DNA of 50,881 nt. Source: a virus. The position numbers and the translations under genes are program-made. The stretch is taken from the IMG/VR virus record IMGVR_UViG_3300017782_000027, positions 1-50,881 of that record; one strand, written 5' to 3'. Shown here piece by piece: positions 50,468-50,881 of the stretch. A model generated the notes under the pieces. The model saw only the letters and a program-made list of their open reading frames with translations. It did no database searches and had not been told where the DNA came from. Numbering within the stretch: the first letter of the stretch is position 1; each line of letters begins with the position of its first letter.

Positions 50468-50881
50468 TAGACACACTTTCTGTGGCGTGTTTTTATGTCA
50501 TTTAAGTGTACACTATTATTATAACACTTACTTGATAAACTTTTACGCCACATTAGATATATAGAAGTTATAGGTTATATATGATTACAGACTCGCAAGG
50601 TCTCGTGGGAAATCGATCTCACAAACCCACCCACTATCTCAGAATTGTAAACCAAGTCAAATCTTTTACCTTTTTATATAGGATAACTAACCCAATAGTA
50701 CTAATTAACTACTGTATCTGTCATTCTATGTAGATAATCTACGTTTTATCTCACATACAGAACGTAAAGATTGCATCTGCTATACCACTAATATATTCTA
50801 TTCCTTAATAGGTACATACGCACACATGTGATCAGTTCATATAAAACTGTATGAAACAAGTATATGCCTGCATGCCGCATA
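50468..50881. other. Gene-free region to the right edge
   Basis: I see no credible gene on either strand in these 414 bases. The composition is AT-rich. A 13-base inverted repeat GTAGATAATCTAC lies at 50730-50742, and CACATGTG at 50823-50830. Other short dyads are present (for instance ACACAC…GCGTGT at 50470-50491, followed by T on the plus strand). tRNA-like folding was looked for around 50580-50650 and not found. Candidate control region between this block and whatever lies to the right. Confidence 0.5.

Noticed and set aside
50580-50660. tRNA-like segment on either strand (ATCGATT loop with short stems)
   Set aside because: The T-arm has a mismatch and no acceptor, D or anticodon arm could be fitted.

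Overview
The window looks like the structural (late) half of an AT-rich, tailed marine phage genome, most likely a podovirus of the crAss-like type infecting a marine member of the Bacteroidota (flavobacteria-like). The evidence is of three kinds. The head and neck genes run in the crAss-like order: large terminase, ~800-residue portal, scaffold, major capsid protein, two ring proteins, then a muzzle/nozzle protein. Their sequence signatures match those families from memory; no search could be run. A promoter element of the form TAnnTTTG, the -7 box of Bacteroidota, recurs just upstream of many genes. The small basic and membrane proteins at the right end are of kinds I recall from marine phage contigs. 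No integrase, transposase, CRISPR or tRNA was seen. Replication genes are absent and must lie outside the window.

Almost everything is on the minus strand, so transcription runs from right to left. From the right end: a 414-base gene-free stretch; a cluster of tiny genes, including a 26-residue CDGSH-like peptide; groEL followed by groES; a putative regulator; and one plus-strand winged-helix gene fired from a divergent promoter pair at 46.4 kb. Next come five tiny, mostly very basic proteins, small membrane proteins, and a lysis-type set (M15 peptidase, 3-TM holin-like protein, coiled-coil membrane protein). After these come a tail fibre, a 1986-residue fibre-like protein with a cupredoxin-like domain, a tandem GroES-like protein, small overlapping genes, and the terminase.

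From 33 to 19.6 kb lie terminase, portal, scaffold, capsid, an auxiliary head candidate, two ring proteins and the muzzle. Two strong intrinsic terminators flank the auxiliary head gene. The muzzle gene ends in a Ser/Thr-rich linker that runs into a T10 homopolymer. The other side of the T10 continues the same kind of linker in another frame, followed by about 1400 codons of Cys-rich modules joined by mucin-like Ser/Thr linkers. The start of that second frame has no start codon, so the two parts are best read as one protein joined by slippage or frameshifting. A sequencing error is the alternative. This is the most interesting observation in the window.

From 15.4 kb to the left edge are a large protein with Asp-box (sialidase-type propeller) motifs, a further structural protein, four consecutive glycosyltransferases, a GNAT-type acetyltransferase, and three proteins placed like podoviral internal (ejected) virion proteins. 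The last is cut by the window edge and carries an HExxH metallopeptidase motif. The glycosyltransferases lie in the same transcriptional direction as the Ser/Thr-rich protein, which makes virion glycosylation a reasonable but untested idea.
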